Positions 25,805 through 38,300 are shown, counted from the first letter of the stretch. The stretch: DNA of 64,000 nt from Corylus avellana (GCF_901000735.1 NC_081547.1:9840193-9904192); one strand, 5' to 3'. Notes: a model not told the origin generated them from the sequence alone. Made by a program: numbers and translations.

Positions 25805-26260
25805 TGTGCAAAATAGTGCCACGTGTTAGCCTCATATTGTGCCATGTGTCATGCCCAGACTATGCCACTTGTCGACCCCAAATTGGGACACATGTCAATC
25901 CTAGTTTGCGTCACGTGTCAACCACATATCGTGTCATGTGTCTACTAGTAACTATGGTCCACATCGTGCACTGAATTAGCATATGTGCATGCCACGTCGG
26001 AGCAATCTGTCGGATCGTTCATGCCACATGTCAAGTAAGCATTATGCCAAGTGTTAGGTTAGCCTGGCGTCACATGCCAGGTTAGCATGACGCCACATGT
26101 TGGTAAAGGATAGCCCATCATCAACACATATCAACTTCTAGTGAGTGGAATGACATATCATCGACACGTGTCAGCTCATAGTGAATCAAATGTCGCATTA
26201 TCATGCAACGTCTCAACTCTTGGTGAGTGGAATACCACATCATCGACACATGCAGAATGG
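25805..26260. repeat. Degenerate tandem repeat with CACGTG/CACATG cores
   Basis: About a dozen loosely spaced units carry 'gccacRtgtca' or 'gtcacatgtca' cores ('gtgccacgtgttag', 'gtgccatgtgtcat', 'cgtcacgtgtcaac', 'atgccacatgtcaag', 'cgacacgtgtcagc'). The 22-bp difference between copies A and B falls here, as expected for a tandem array. Such arrays are common near plant LTR-element ends; that origin is an inference. Confidence 0.7.
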
Positions 26261-28080
26261 GTGAAATTAGGGTCTTTGTGACCTTAAGCTACTTTGTTAT
26301 TCGATAGGACCTTGTGTGTTTAGGATATATGCACCTTAGTACTTCACATAACGATAATCTATGGTTTGTTATTGAAGGGTTCTGAAATGTCAGGGTAATC
26401 AAGTGAGCGCGCGTGGTAAGTAAATACTTACGACTGCTTTCCTTAAAAAGATGTGATATGTCAGCTGACTGAGGATACTTATATTATGAGCATAATTACT
26501 TTTACGCAACTTGGTAATTGTCTTAATAATTGATTAATAGATATGCTTTGTATGATATGGTAGACCGGTACGTGCAGTATAATGGTCATGAGCTTACTAT
26601 ATATATATTTGATTCTATAGTCAAATGTGTGTGTTATATGGGCCTTAGATCCAATGGTTGTTTCGTGATCGGCGCAACCATGTTTGATTATAAGGTCACT
26701 GTAGGACATACATCATTAGTAGCGTGGGCCACTTGAGGTCGAACTCGATTAGGCTGCTAATGTTATGGACAAGCCGGGGCATCAATATTGTATTACAAGT
26801 TTATCGGGACAGCCTGCAGAGAAAGTGTAATATCTCGGATAAACGATACATGATAATTATGACCTATTAAGCATTAGCTTTCTACATTAAAATTTATAGG
26901 CGATTGTCGCTGGGATTATACCTACACATGTTTGAAACCAAAATTATATAACTGAGGCAACACCTTAATTACTTATGGAAATAAATACATGTCTATTACT
27001 ACTTATAAATCGGAGCTCATTTCATACTCAACTGTGTAATTTACTTACTAAGTTGTTCAACATGTCAAATTATCTATTTTAAGTGAGCTTTTAAAGGAAA
27101 GAAGCATTGGGACTTTAGCCGGTTTGATTAGAATAACTGTATTTTGATTAGTAGTTTTTAGTCTGTGATTGATGATAGTACATGCTTGCCTTGTGATTAT
27201 TTAGATATCTCAAATCTGTCATTTTCACTTTCCGCTAGATTTACTCTGAATATGCTTGATGGATGATTCCTTCAATTAGTTATTAGTTAACTGAACTAGA
27301 GACATTGCCAGTAATCCTATTAAAATGGCCAATGCCGCCAGTTTTGAGAGCGTTACACCGAATACTTCAACTACAGGACATTACTACAAGACAAGTAAGT
27401 AAATACTTATACCATCTGGAATGTTTTTTACATGTATTAAATCCTCTTACTTAGAGAAATATTAAATGTATTTTTACGTGCATAGTAAGTAAATATCTTT
27501 GCCAGCAGTGATACTTTTTGCATGCATTTATGTTTTCAAAAGAAATTTATGAAAAGTATATATGGTACAATTTTTAAAGGTTATTTTCAAGAAAAGTTTT
27601 ATGAATAAAGAACAATATAAAGTTCATACTATGAAAGTTTACCCAAGGCAAAAAAAAAAAAAAAAAACACAATTCAGGCAAAAACTCAATTCATTCGGGA
27701 ATTATACGTTTGAAACCCGATGTTGCGGGGGTAGTATGCTCAACGTGACCAAATTGAATTGGATTAATCATTTGTTGTCTAGACTTTAGAAGGGTGGTAC
27801 GCTCACAAATCTAATTTGTATGTGATTAATCTGCTAATCCTTAGTTGAACAGGTTCGCATGCTTGATTGACCCTTTAGGTTGAATGGGGAATGACATTCA
27901 ACACCCTCTTGTCGAACAAGATAGGGAGTTCAACATAGGCTATGGGAAAGACTAGTTCAGTAACAATATCTATGTTTATATGTTTCATATTCAAAGGATT
28001 TTCTCGCTTTAACAAAAAGTTGTGCCTTTATATGAAGCATGAGAAAGGATTTATCAGGTTTGGGTTGTGATAGTATCTTT
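26261..28080. other. Probable LTR-retroelement debris, no gene
   Basis: AT-rich DNA with three 'gtaagtaaata(c/t)' repeats at about 26417, 27397 and 27486 and no reading frame of note. It probably belongs to a decayed LTR element flanking the tandem array, but no termini or coding domains were recognised. Confidence 0.35.
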
Positions 28081-28990
28081 TGAATGTGTATATAGTTTTA
28101 GAAAGTGAAAAACGCTATGCCGACTCCAAAAACTTGTTTATCACAATTTATGCGGAATTAATATTATGAAGCAATAAACAATTCAATCACCCAAAATATA
28201 TAAAGCAATAAAGAGGCAGACACAGATATTTTGGTGACGAAGAGGAAACCTTTTAGAAACCGATCTAAAAGTAAAACCTCTCCGGGGCAGCCAAACCCAG
28301 GAAATCACTATCAAAAGATTATCTAGAGATTACAGACACTAGGAACACTTACAACCCTTTGCAAGACCTTGACTCTGTAAGATCGACAAGCCTCCAACTT
28401 GTCTCCACGCTCACAATCTTCTTCAACGTGATTCTCCTTTATCGAACCCTTCCGATAGACTTCAATTAAGCACATAATCAATACTAACAAAAATCCTCTA
28501 AGAGGAATCAATTTGGCTCACAAGAAAATAATCACTCAAGCACAGCCTCACACGAACTCTCTGGGGGTGAAAATTCGTACTTCTATCTTCTATAATGATG
28601 TATATATACCCCCGACAAAACCCTAGACTTAAACCACTTAAAATCACGTTTTTGGGCCTCAAACTTACGGGGTGTCCGGACATGTTAATGGGCTGTCCGG
28701 ACACGGCTTTGCGGAGCAAAATTTGAGTTTCTGGAAATGAGGTCCGGACCCGGGGAAGGCATGTCCGGACATGGGTGAAACAGCATTCTGGAAATGCTGT
28801 CCAGTCTTGATCAACAGCCCCGATCGATGGGCGTTTGTGGTCCGATTGAGCTGAAATTTTGCAGGGACGTTCATAACACATGAATCTACATTATGAACGG
28901 TGGAGATTGGATTCTGAGCATTCTATATCAGTGTTTGAGCTCGTGAACAGTAACCTCTGCATTTTGAAACTGAATTAAGCCAACACAAGA
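28080..28990 (-). mobile_element. LTR-like remnant with repeated GTCCGGAC palindromes
   Basis: On the minus strand there are four GTCCGGAC palindromes (28676-28770), then a TATA-like 'gtatatatacatcattatag', then a region with 'gaggttttacttttagatcgg' and 'tttcctcttcgtcaccaaaat' that resembles R-U5 of plant copia LTRs. Short frames here are not credible genes. Limits and family are uncertain. Confidence 0.4.
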
Positions 28991-29385
28991 ACTAACAGAA
29001 AGTATGAACATAACTGTACAATAAGGTGAATAATATAAATGGGGGTTTTAGTTATACTATGATATTATTCTTACAATTATAGTTCAATTAAATTTTGCTA
29101 CTATTTTTAAAGTTAAGTCATAAGAGTAGCTCTTCAAAGATTTTACAAATATTAATTAAAAAAAAAAGGGTATAAAGTTAGGGCATTCCATTAAGCACAA
29201 GACTGCACTTTTTAATATTCATTAAACCACCCAATACAAACTATATTCTAAACATGCATATTCAAAAACCTATCTTGGCTAGCTCTTCTTCTAGGGCTTG
29301 TTTATGTTCTCTAAGCATCATTCTTATACATGAAACCACAGTTACATATGACAACAAACAATATATATATAGTAATGCAATTTAG

Positions 29386-29519
29386 TAGACTGTCATATAA
29401 CTAGGATGACTTGATTGTTAAAATTAGACATTAGTTTTTTTGTTTTACAAGTACCGATTTAATGTCTGATTTTCATTGCTACATCATCAAATTGTATGAC
29501 AATTGTGTATATAGTCTAC
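29386..29519. mobile_element. Short TIR MITE, 'CTGTCATA' family (copy 2)
   Basis: 'ctgtcatataac' on the left and 'catcatcaaattgtatgacaa' on the right match the arms of the element at 12672-12786. Confidence 0.5.
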
Positions 29520-29559
29520 CATGCATATATATTTGGGTGATCAAAATAAACAATACTTA

Positions 29560-29792
29560 GAGCATGTTTGTGATTGTGTTTGAGAAATATAGCTTTTAAG
29601 TCAAAAAGTACTTTTTGGCAAAAGCTTCAATTTAAACTTTTGTCAAAAGTGCGTTTTGACTATTTTTTGGATTTTTAGACCATTAATAGCGCTTTCAATT
29701 ATTTTTATCAAACGAGTACTTTTTTCTTCAAACGAACTTTTTGAATGTTAAACACACTTTTAAGCCTCTTAAACACACACCCAAACATGCCC
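29560..29792. mobile_element. Tourist-like MITE with TTA target duplication
   Basis: The ends GAGCATGTTTGTGATTGTGTTT and the reverse complement GGGCATGTTTGGGTGTGTGTTT pair for about 40 bases. TTA flanks both sides (29557-29559 and 29793-29795), as expected for PIF/Harbinger-related Tourist elements. Length 233 bp. Confidence 0.75.
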
Positions 29793-30194
29793 TTAGATTC
29801 CGAGACAAGGCCATAATCCTTACTAAGCACCCTCATTTAAATATGGAAGTGGGCATAATTGAATTCTTTGAACACATCCACTCCTATATTCTTACTTTAA
29901 GTAGTACAACCAATTCTCCAGAAGAAAACATCTAAAGCATCATTCTGTACATGCCACACAATTACATACAACAACAAACAAACAGACCTTGTCTATGAAG
30001 AACTAAACACAAGATAATGCCATTCAATCTCCCTTGAACAACCACATTCTGTGTTTTCAACCAGTGTTTTCCTTTAATATGTTGGGTATTTCTCTTTAAT
30101 CCTTTGATGTGAGCCTCTATTTACTCTTAGCAGCTTCAAAATCGCAAGGGGCAACAATTTGTTGAACTTATGGAACTTGGACATTTAATCTCCC

Positions 30195-32673
30195 TTAGTG
30201 TTGTCGATATATTACCCGGTTGTGTCTAACCAATGCAGCTGGTGGGTACAAATCTTTGTTCAAATCAACTGAAGGATTAGAACAAGCAATGCTCCTCGAA
30301 TCTGCATTAGAAAATACCATTGGCTTTTTATGGCACACAAAATCCTCCATAAAAGGCCTCTGCAAACCATGAGGGAAGAACCCGCAAGCTCTTTGCTTAG
30401 CCCTAGTTGACTCTGTGAGATTCAAGTAGCTGGGAGTACGGAGATTGCTTTCTCCTATTGTTGGAGATGTGGATGTAGATGAAGTTGATGCACAACTCTC
30501 ATCATATAGAGATTCAGAACTTGGGGCAGAAGATGAGCAACTGATTTGACCAACTGAAAGTGGTCTAGCTGAGATCCTGGATTTCACATAATCTAAAGAA
30601 TGTGAAGGAAAATTGACAACATTTTCATCGCTTTTCCTAGACAATGGAGTAAGTTCTGAGGGGTCAGTCATCAATCTGCTTTCCCATGGCTTGACTGCCA
30701 TCCAACGGTCTAACCAGCTCCATTCAGAGATGTTCTTATCTTGCCTATGATGCTTGGGAGAAGTCACTGGCTTGCTGGTTCTTGACCTGGGACTAGCAGA
30801 CAATCTTGGTTGCTGAAAACAAGAAATTCAGCATCCTCGAACAACATTTATTGTACATATTCAACATAATCTATATGAATCATTTTCCAGACAGCTTTAA
30901 CTAGGCGACATATTCAATTTCATTACCTGTTGAAAGCGGGAGTAGGCAATTGCTCTCTCCCTCTTGAGAGCTCCTTCTTGCCTCATTTGTAGCTTTGCTC
31001 TGACTTCATCTATGGTTCCTGGACTATCACACCATCCGTGCTGAGAATTTTCAAGATTGATAATATTGTTAACATTGTATATAGAACTGGCATCCTCATA
31101 ATAAGAATACATAAAAGTAAAAGTAGGGCTGTAATGGAGCCGAGTCGAGCTTTAAAATTTTAAGATGGGCTCGTTTATGAAGATGCTTCTTCGAGCTGAG
31201 CTATGAAATGTGTGTTGAAGCTCGGCTCGTTTAAAATTCGGGTGAGCTCGAGCTAATGCTCGAGTTCGTTGAGAATGCTATTCGAGCCAAGTTGGGCCCA
31301 ACTCGAGCTCGAGCTAAATTATTAAAATCTTTAATGTATGATCCGAGTAGAGTGTAAGCTCGAATTTTAAAACAACCTCTAAATATTTATCTATAGTATA
31401 AATATAAATATTAAGTAATTTATATTACATATATTACTTAATTACTAATATACATACTTAAATTTATATAACTAACTTTTTGTAATATATATATATAGAA
31501 GATATATGAATGAGTTAACGAGTTGGGCAAATGAACCGGTCGAACTTTAAACGAGCTGAGCTCACGAGCCCCTATTGAGTTCGAGTCAAGTTAAACTGAG
31601 CTGTGGAACATACTGGTTTATTTACAGCCCCACATAAAAGTATTGAAAAAACAAGAGCTTATGATATCGAACCTCAGCCTGCTTCATGGGATCAATAAGG
31701 TGTTCATCCAATAGCCCTTCTGAGGATGTCCTCACAGAATTTGCCCTTACTCGAGCCTGAACCCGAACAAGAGCCTGCATGCACCTCAGTGTAACAGCAG
31801 CTTGCTTCCGAACCTGCCTGCCTCGAAATATAGCTTGAAGCCTCACCACTGCTCTCAAAGCCCTCAAAGCCTGTCTTGCCTGCAATCATGTCATTAAGGC
31901 CACTGAGAAGAAGTGCATAAATAGTACTTCAAAAGCATATAAGAGGAATTAAGGAGCACATAGATGAGAAGATTATGGGCATTATTTTTCTACAATATAA
32001 TTCAAACAAAAAGAAAACTTGAATGAAACATCAACCAAACATGTTGTCTAGCTCTGTTTGGTTAACTTACAAGAGGCAGAGTAGTTGTTCTTATTTACTT
32101 ACATTGAACAACAAAGAAGGAAAAAGGAAAATACTTGAGCTGCTACTCTTTACATAAAACATGGGTTTTTGTCGGTGCAAGTCATGGGAGGAAAGGGCTG
32201 CTAAATATTATATTTTAGCCACAGTTTTTTGTTTCAATTTGTTTCGGTCCGATTAAGCCAAAGAAGAGAGATTAATTTACCAAGAAGCCTCGAAACACGG
32301 ATTGGATCCGAATGGCAGCCCATTCTTGCTTGATCACCATGAAATCTTTAGGTTGTGCTCTCATTACAGTAGCAATGGCGGAATTGAAAGCATCAGAGGA
32401 AGAATCGGACGCCTTAGATGCAAAAATGTGGCCCCTATTCATGCCCTCTGATGAGCTCCTCCATAGCCTCCATTTCTTCTTGGTGTTATCCCCAACCTTT
32501 TCCTGAACAACAAGAACAGAAATAAGATAAACAATGAAAACATGAAAACCAGAGACAAAAACAGGGGAAGAAAAGCAAAGAGTTTGGTTAGAAATGTTTT
32601 GGCTTACCTGGTTGGTTGCGTGGGGCTTCTTTAGAGTGAATAGTGATTTTAGCCATTTTCCTGAGGCACCCAT
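30195..32673 (-). CDS. IQD family calmodulin-binding protein (IQ67 domain)
   Basis: Five exons: 32608-32673, 32281-32502, 31673-31879, 30927-31040 and 30195-30812. All splice in phase 0 (1227 nt, 408 residues). The start [17 protein letters not shown] is the usual IQD N-terminus, and the next exon has [13 protein letters not shown]. The IQ67 domain (about residues 81-150) spans exons 2-3, from [15 protein letters not shown] to the Arg-rich Val-Gln-Ala-Arg-Val-Arg-Ala, with repeated IQ-type motifs and the conserved phase-0 intron inside it. Exon 4 carries the Trp-Cys-Asp...Thr-Ile-Asp-Glu-Val motif. The last exon has the C-terminal [14 protein letters not shown] motif. IQD proteins are plant scaffolds that bind calmodulin and microtubules or nuclear partners. 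The N-terminus suggests the IQD7/IQD8 branch, but I would not fix the member. Intron 3 contains a hAT-like MITE. Confidence 0.93.
31126..31631. mobile_element. hAT-like MITE inside IQD intron 3
   Basis: Left end GGGCTGTAATGGAGCC and right end GGTTTATTTACAGCCCC are inverted to each other. The interior is full of 'gagctcgagc' motifs. The direct repeat ACATAAAAGTA occurs at 31109-31119 and 31632-31642, larger than the 8 bp usual for hAT elements because the left flank has a small extra duplication. Confidence 0.7.
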
Positions 32674-32810
32674 TTGAGTAATTAAAGTAGCTTGTTTCAG
32701 AAAGCAGAGCGGAGAGAGCAGGGTGTTTTCAGAAAAGAAAAGAAAAAATGTTTCTGGTGAACAAGAATTTCACACTAGAAGCTATAGCGAGAGCGAGCTA
32801 GAGAGAGAAA

Positions 32811-32874
32811 GAAGGTGAAAAGAAGAGAGAATAGAGTGATATGGAAATGGAAGTCCGTAGAGTGAAGCAATGAA
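32811..32874. repeat. Upstream segment shared with the MYB gene (copy 2)
   Basis: Matches 7246-7319 ('gagagaaagaaggtgaaaag' to 'cgtagagtgaagcaatgaa'). It sits about 140-200 bp upstream of the IQD start codon, probably in its 5' UTR or core promoter. Confidence 0.85.
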
Positions 32875-33402
32875 AGAGAGGACTGAGGAGAACGGGGGGT
32901 TTGGAGTGGAATTTGGAAGAAGAGAGCTCTGGCTTAAGAGTTAAGAGTTAAGAGTTAATGCGAGAGAATTTGAATTTTGAAATTCGAAATGAAAAGTCAG
33001 AAATACGTAACGGATAGTGTAAGCACTTTTTTAGTGTATGCCGCTCCATGCAATCTTCTTAATTAAGCCAACGTTAAAATATTACAACTTTATTATTATT
33101 TTGGTTTTTCGTTTGAATTATTAAATTATTATAGATTTCTAATTGGGATGGTTTGCTTGGGTCCACTGGATGGGCTTAATTTTATATGATTATATCAAAT
33201 AAATAGGTGTACCCTGTCAAATATAAAAACCATATATTTGGTTCATAATGTTTTCTTTTTCGCCGGAAGAAATTAGGAACGTAAAGAAAAGAAAATTTCA
33301 CTTTTACCCATCCCAATAACAATATATATATATAAGTTATATAACTCCTTGCAAATTCATGACAAATTTGCCGAGAGAGAAGCATAACTTAAATAAATAA
33401 TT

Positions 33403-34517
33403 CCCCCTCCCCTCCCCTCTAGAGCCCAGTGAAACCCTAAGCCCCCCCTCCAGAGCGCCGCCGCCGCCGCCTCAAGTGAGGAGAGATGCAGGCAACGGCA
33501 TCCCTCCTCCCCTCAACCTCTCCGCTTCGGGTGCTCGTATTTTACTTGATGTCCCTAGTCCCGGTACCCCCTCTCTTCCCCCTCATCCCACCTTTTGCAA
33601 GGGTTCCGTCGATCCGGCTGGGTTTGTTTTCGTTTCTCCCTGATTGTGCTTCTTTGCTTTCGTTCTTTGATTTTGCTTTTTTGCTTCCTGGTTTTCGTTT
33701 TTAGGCTCGTTTCTGTCTTTGGTGTTTTCTATTCTGTTATGCTTGTATTCTCTCTCGGTGGGTACTGTTTTTGGGGGTTTTCACTCAAACTCTCCACCTC
33801 CCTGTTTGTTTGTGTGTGCCACTAATCTTCTCTGCGCCCGCTTCGCCGCTCACCGCTCGCTGTCGGGTCTTTTCACGCACCCCTCCTGCGCCAAGCTTTT
33901 TGTGCCACCTTCCGCGGCGGTTTCCAGCTAGCTCGCGATCGGCTTCCTCTGGCTGCCGTGACCCGCTTTGTGTGTTTTTCGCGTTTATTTCCCTGTATTG
34001 TTGTTTTTTTCTGTAATTTCTTTTCCTGCATTTGTTTTACTGTTCCTTTTATTTCCCTGTATGGTTTTTTCTTTTTGCTTGTAATAAGGCTCTTTCCTCC
34101 TACTTTGTTGCGCCCGGTTGCTGTCCGTTATTACTAGTCCAAATCCTTGGGTTGTGGATGTGAACTTTATCCTGGCCTTCGGGTCGAGGAGGATGAGTAT
34201 CGGCTTGGGGGTTTTGCTCTCAAGGTAGAGGAATAAGTATCGGCTTAGGAGTTTTGCTCTCAAGGCCGAGGAATAAGCGTTACCTATGCATTAGATTGTG
34301 TCTGTTTGATGCAGATCTGATTTTTAAACCTGATGATTAGTCATAGGTTAGTGGATGCTGTGTTATGGTTGATTTGGTCTGTTGTTGATGACTGTATCTT
34401 TAGCTTCGGCTATGATTTACTTCAGAACTTTTTGTTTTGTTTGTAAGAGCTTTAGGCTCGCAATTTTTATCAATGAATGAGTATGATACGTTTTAAAAAA
34501 AAAAAAAAAAAAAAAAA
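33403..34517 (+). mobile_element. Poly(A) retroposon with 17-bp target-site duplication
   Basis: A 1.1-kb insert ends in about 23 A residues (34495-34517). It is flanked by a perfect direct repeat of 17 bases starting 'aacttaaataa' (33386-33402 and about 34516-34532). It begins C-rich with a (GCC)n run and continues T-rich, with a tandem duplication of a ~45-bp 'aagtatcggctt...gttttgctctcaagg' unit at 34190-34276. Structure shows insertion by LINE-type machinery. No reverse transcriptase is encoded, and the overlapping short frames share no family signature. It could be an internally deleted LINE (5' UTR joined to 3' UTR) or a retrocopied non-coding transcript. Confidence 0.8.
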
Positions 34518-34994
34518 CTTAAATAAATAATTAACGTAATTATTTTACAAGTAGCAATTAAAATCTAGAGAGAAAAAGCCTGTTCCCCCTCCCACCCTAC
34601 TCCCATCTTCTTTCCAATCAGTTTTTTTTTTTTTTTTTGGTCTTCCGACCAATTCAATTGTTCCGGCCATCCCTTTGCTTATGCTATGTTGCCTCCGTTC
34701 GCCCTCTCGCCTTCCCAGAATCGGTTGAACTTTAGATTTTATTTTTCAATTCTAGATTTAGTCTTCTCAATTGGTTTCGTTCAGTCACATGCTGGCTTAC
34801 TGTGCTCCCTGCCTCCTCAACTACTCATCAACGCAAAACGGCTCTATCTCATCCACCATGCGCCGGCCAGTGCGCTTTGCTTCCCGCACTGGCCAATGCG
34901 CAAAATTACACTTTGCCCACTTCAAACTAACACATAATTTGCATGTACAACCTATTAATTACCACTAATAAACTCCGGGGTCGTCTTACAACAT

Positions 34995-35026
<32 letters not shown>

Positions 35027-35393
35027 AATGTGGAAAATTTTATTCAAGTATTTTTCAATGATGGATACAAGAACAAATCTTATATGGAGGAAAGTCATCC
35101 AACCACAAAGAACAATGTTAAAAAGAAAAAAAGAACAATGTTAAAAGGAAAAAAAAAAGAAAAAAAAAAAGAATTATATGGAGTTAAATAATCTTGCACC
35201 CTCAACCAATTTGGGTAATTAGTCCCTTCCCATCACTTATTACTACTTTTTTCTGACCCTAATAGAGCTAGCTAGGCTCATACTAATGGCACAAAAACCA
35301 ACCAAGTTCCTATAAATGCCACTAGCTAGCCATGTCCCTCATGACACATCCAAAAGAAGCCAAAAAAGATTCATCATTTTGTGTTGAATCTAA
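34518..35393. other. Intergenic: IQM 3' flank
   Basis: It holds a poly(T) run near 34622-34639, a perfect 10-bp inverted repeat at 34865-34874/34885-34894, a (GA)n run at 34996-35021 and the IQM 3' UTR. No gene. Confidence 0.5.
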
Positions 35394-38300
35394 TCAATTA
35401 GCAGTAGAAAGGTGCACTCTTGGGCTTGGAAGTCCCATACATGCAAGCCTTGGTGAGAGGTGGATTTTGGGACTAGGCCTTGGCGAAGGGATGGGAGCAT
35501 TAATGCCTTGAAAGTGTCCTGGCTTTGTCCTAGGCGACAGATTCACTTGTTCAAGTGCCTGAAATTGGAGCTTTGCTGGGTAGTCTCTCACACACACTAT
35601 ACGAGCACCAGCTCCACTACTCCATTTACATGAAAAACGCTTGGCAAATTGGAATTCCTTTGCTTCCACATTGTTTCCAATTCCGTTCACACCATCATCA
35701 TCATGACCAATTGACTCTGCCTTTTCTTCCTTACGTGTAACTTTCAATGGTGGGATATCGTCATCTACAGGACATTTCTGCAGTACACCCATTAAGAAAT
35801 TAACACCATTAATTAGTTGGTATATAAAGTAATCATTGAATTTGGGCCAACCATGTGAGAGAGGACTGAAGAAATTAATTACCTTAACGTCGGTCAAGCT
35901 TACATTGTGGTCTTCTAGGAAACTGATGAACTCCAGGAAGTTCTCTTCTGTCGGCTGATAATGACCACTATAGGGCCATATAGCCTGACAAATGTGAAAG
36001 GAAATGATAAATTATACTGATACCAAAAATGGTAAATTTAATTATTTTAATTAATATTATAAGAACATATTTAAAATCATGTTAGAAAATAGAGATTTTA
36101 AAACTAAAGAATTTTTCAAAAAATTCTTCATTTTTAAGCATTTTGTAAAAGTATATTCTAACCATTTTTAGAGTAAAGAAGCCAAACAAGTACTTTTAGA
36201 GTATTTTTACCAAACAAACAAGCTTTTTGTTTGGCACGTATTTTTAGGTACTAAAAGCGCATTTTAAATTTTATAACACAAATTCAAACAGGCTCTAACA
36301 CTCCTCGTATGAGTTTAAACTCTAAATGAAAGATGAATGACAGAGATAAAGGTTAAGCTTATAATCTTTTTGCTCTAATATCATGTTAAATCTTCGCATA
36401 AAAAACCTAGTATAAATTTAAGGAATGTATGCATGTGAAGTCCATGTTTGTATCCATATATGCATGCATCTCAGTATATATATGTATATAAAAGATACCT
36501 CAAGAACCCCATTATGGGCCACCAATCTTCCAGCAGCGGTGGTGGCACCACCAGCTAGAAAACTAGAGTGCTGAAACTGGCCTTTCTTCTTCTCCCCAAC
36601 ATACAAGTTCCTCGTTGTGCTGAGAACAAATATCCACTTTGTGCCATCATCAGTGTTCACAGGAGCTCCACTTTGTCTGTAAACAAGCCTCCCACTCTCT
36701 ACAATCACTTCATATGCTTCTCTCTCTTTCTGCCATGAGCAACTTAAATGTTATTAATCACAATTAATATGCCTACATTTTGGTGAATCCTAAAGCCCTT
36801 TTCTGCAATAAAAAATTAACTCATCTACTTACTGGTCGAAGGTATATGATGCATTGACGTTGCAGATTGGTCCTCGGGCACTTCTCAACATTTACCTCTT
36901 TGCCATCTCCGACATCCAACCTTCAATTTCAACGAACAAGGATTTAGAAAGAACAAGTCTATATATATATAATATATAAGCATGTCTAGCTTTCAGGTTG
37001 TTGCAGGTTTATTTACCAATAGAAGAAGGGTTGGGAGCTGCCGCTGTCAAACCAAACATTGTAGTACAAGTGCAGATTGTGCCCATATCTATGCCTTGGA
37101 TCAATCTGTGCAAATGCAAAGCAAAGAGAAAAGTTAACATGCCTTTTATCTCTTCTTTTGTCATGCAACGTCATTTTAACTGTGTAACAGTCATATACTG
37201 AGGCGCGGCAGATATAAAAGAGGCAAGCGGGGCACCCGCCCAATCCAAAAATTTTTGAAATTTTTTTTCTTTCTAAAGGTAATTTTTTTTTGTCTTAGGT
37301 TTTTTGACTCAAACCCTTACTCCTCTTTCTTCTGCCCCTCCAAAATTTTTTTAAAATTTATTATTTTAGTTCCGCCCCTCCTAATTCGAATTCTTAGATC
37401 CACCATTGGTCGTATATCAGTCTAATAAATAGCGTTACTTTTTCTTAAGTGATCTTTTATTTATGTTAATGATCAAGTTGAGTCAAAGTTGAGTCAACTG
37501 CCAAAAGACTATTCCAACAACCTATGTAAAATATGTGGAATGTACATAGAATGTGGACTTACAGCTTCAAGCCAGTGTCTTAGAGCCAATTTCTGAGCTT
37601 TCTCGTTTTTTGATAGACCTTTACCAACCTACAATCAACCACACAGCATTATACAAAGGAATTCTTGCAAGATGTTTGAATTTGTCACCAATCCCATCAC
37701 AGTCAAACACTTTAATAGACAGAGAAAACCAATGTTGGAAATTTTCAAGGTAATGAATTTTGTTTGAACCACGGCCAAAAACTTTTTGAATTTAATTAAT
37801 GAAGAAAGAAAGAAAGAAAGAAACCTTTGCAGCCCTAGTCCTTGCCCGTGCCCATCTGGAAACAGCAGTTTCTGATCTATCAGGCTCAAAAAATGATATG
37901 GAACACCGCTTTAGAGCTGCAAAATCTAATGCCTTCCACCTACAACAATTATATATATATACATATATAAGAAGCAAAACTTCACAATTTGTGGCAAAGG
38001 AAATATATAGATTTGGCTAATATAACCCACCAGAGCTCCTCAACAACTACAGCACAATCTGCAAGGTTCCGTCTAGTCCTGTAACTCTTGTACACTTTCT
38101 GCAGCTTGATTGCAGCTGCATTAAGCTCATTGGTGGTCTTTGGAGAAAACTGAATTTGGGGTTTCTCCAAAGAGGCTGTGGGATATAATTCATTGAAAGA
38201 AGCAGCTGTGTGAAGCTTCAGCTCTCCCACTTTCCTCTTCTTGGAGCTTTTAGCTATCCCACTTTCCTTTTCTTCAATGTTAATCATTTTCTCTAACCCC

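Larger units (their letters stand above)
18140..25907. repeat. 7.8-kb duplicated block, copy B
   Basis: Near-identical to 10246-18039. It starts at the first base after the gap and continues past the point where copy A stops. It contains second copies of every element listed for copy A: TRIM about 19384-20125, short MITE 20566-20680, SINE-like 21286-21471, SMART-like 21495-21809 and MULE-MITE 25251-25631. No gene. Confidence 0.95.

Noticed and set aside
25805..26260. CRISPR-like spaced repeats
   Set aside because: Units are degenerate, spacing is irregular, and the DNA is plant nuclear; it is a decayed tandem array.
28498..28881. 127-codon minus-strand frame
   Set aside because: Located in an LTR-like remnant with repeated palindromes and lacking any protein motif.
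33486..34016. Several overlapping frames of 70-81 codons
   Set aside because: They lie in all three frames of a CT-rich retroposon and have no domain; overlap shows composition rather than coding.
36050..36310. Possible MITE in IQM intron 6
   Set aside because: Some internal palindromy ('ccaaacaagtactttt' and 'aagctttttgtttggc'), but no defined ends or target duplication.
37200..37400. Possible transposon end in an IQM intron
   Set aside because: A 'gcggggcacccgccc' stretch resembles common plant repeat debris, but nothing allows a family or limits to be given.
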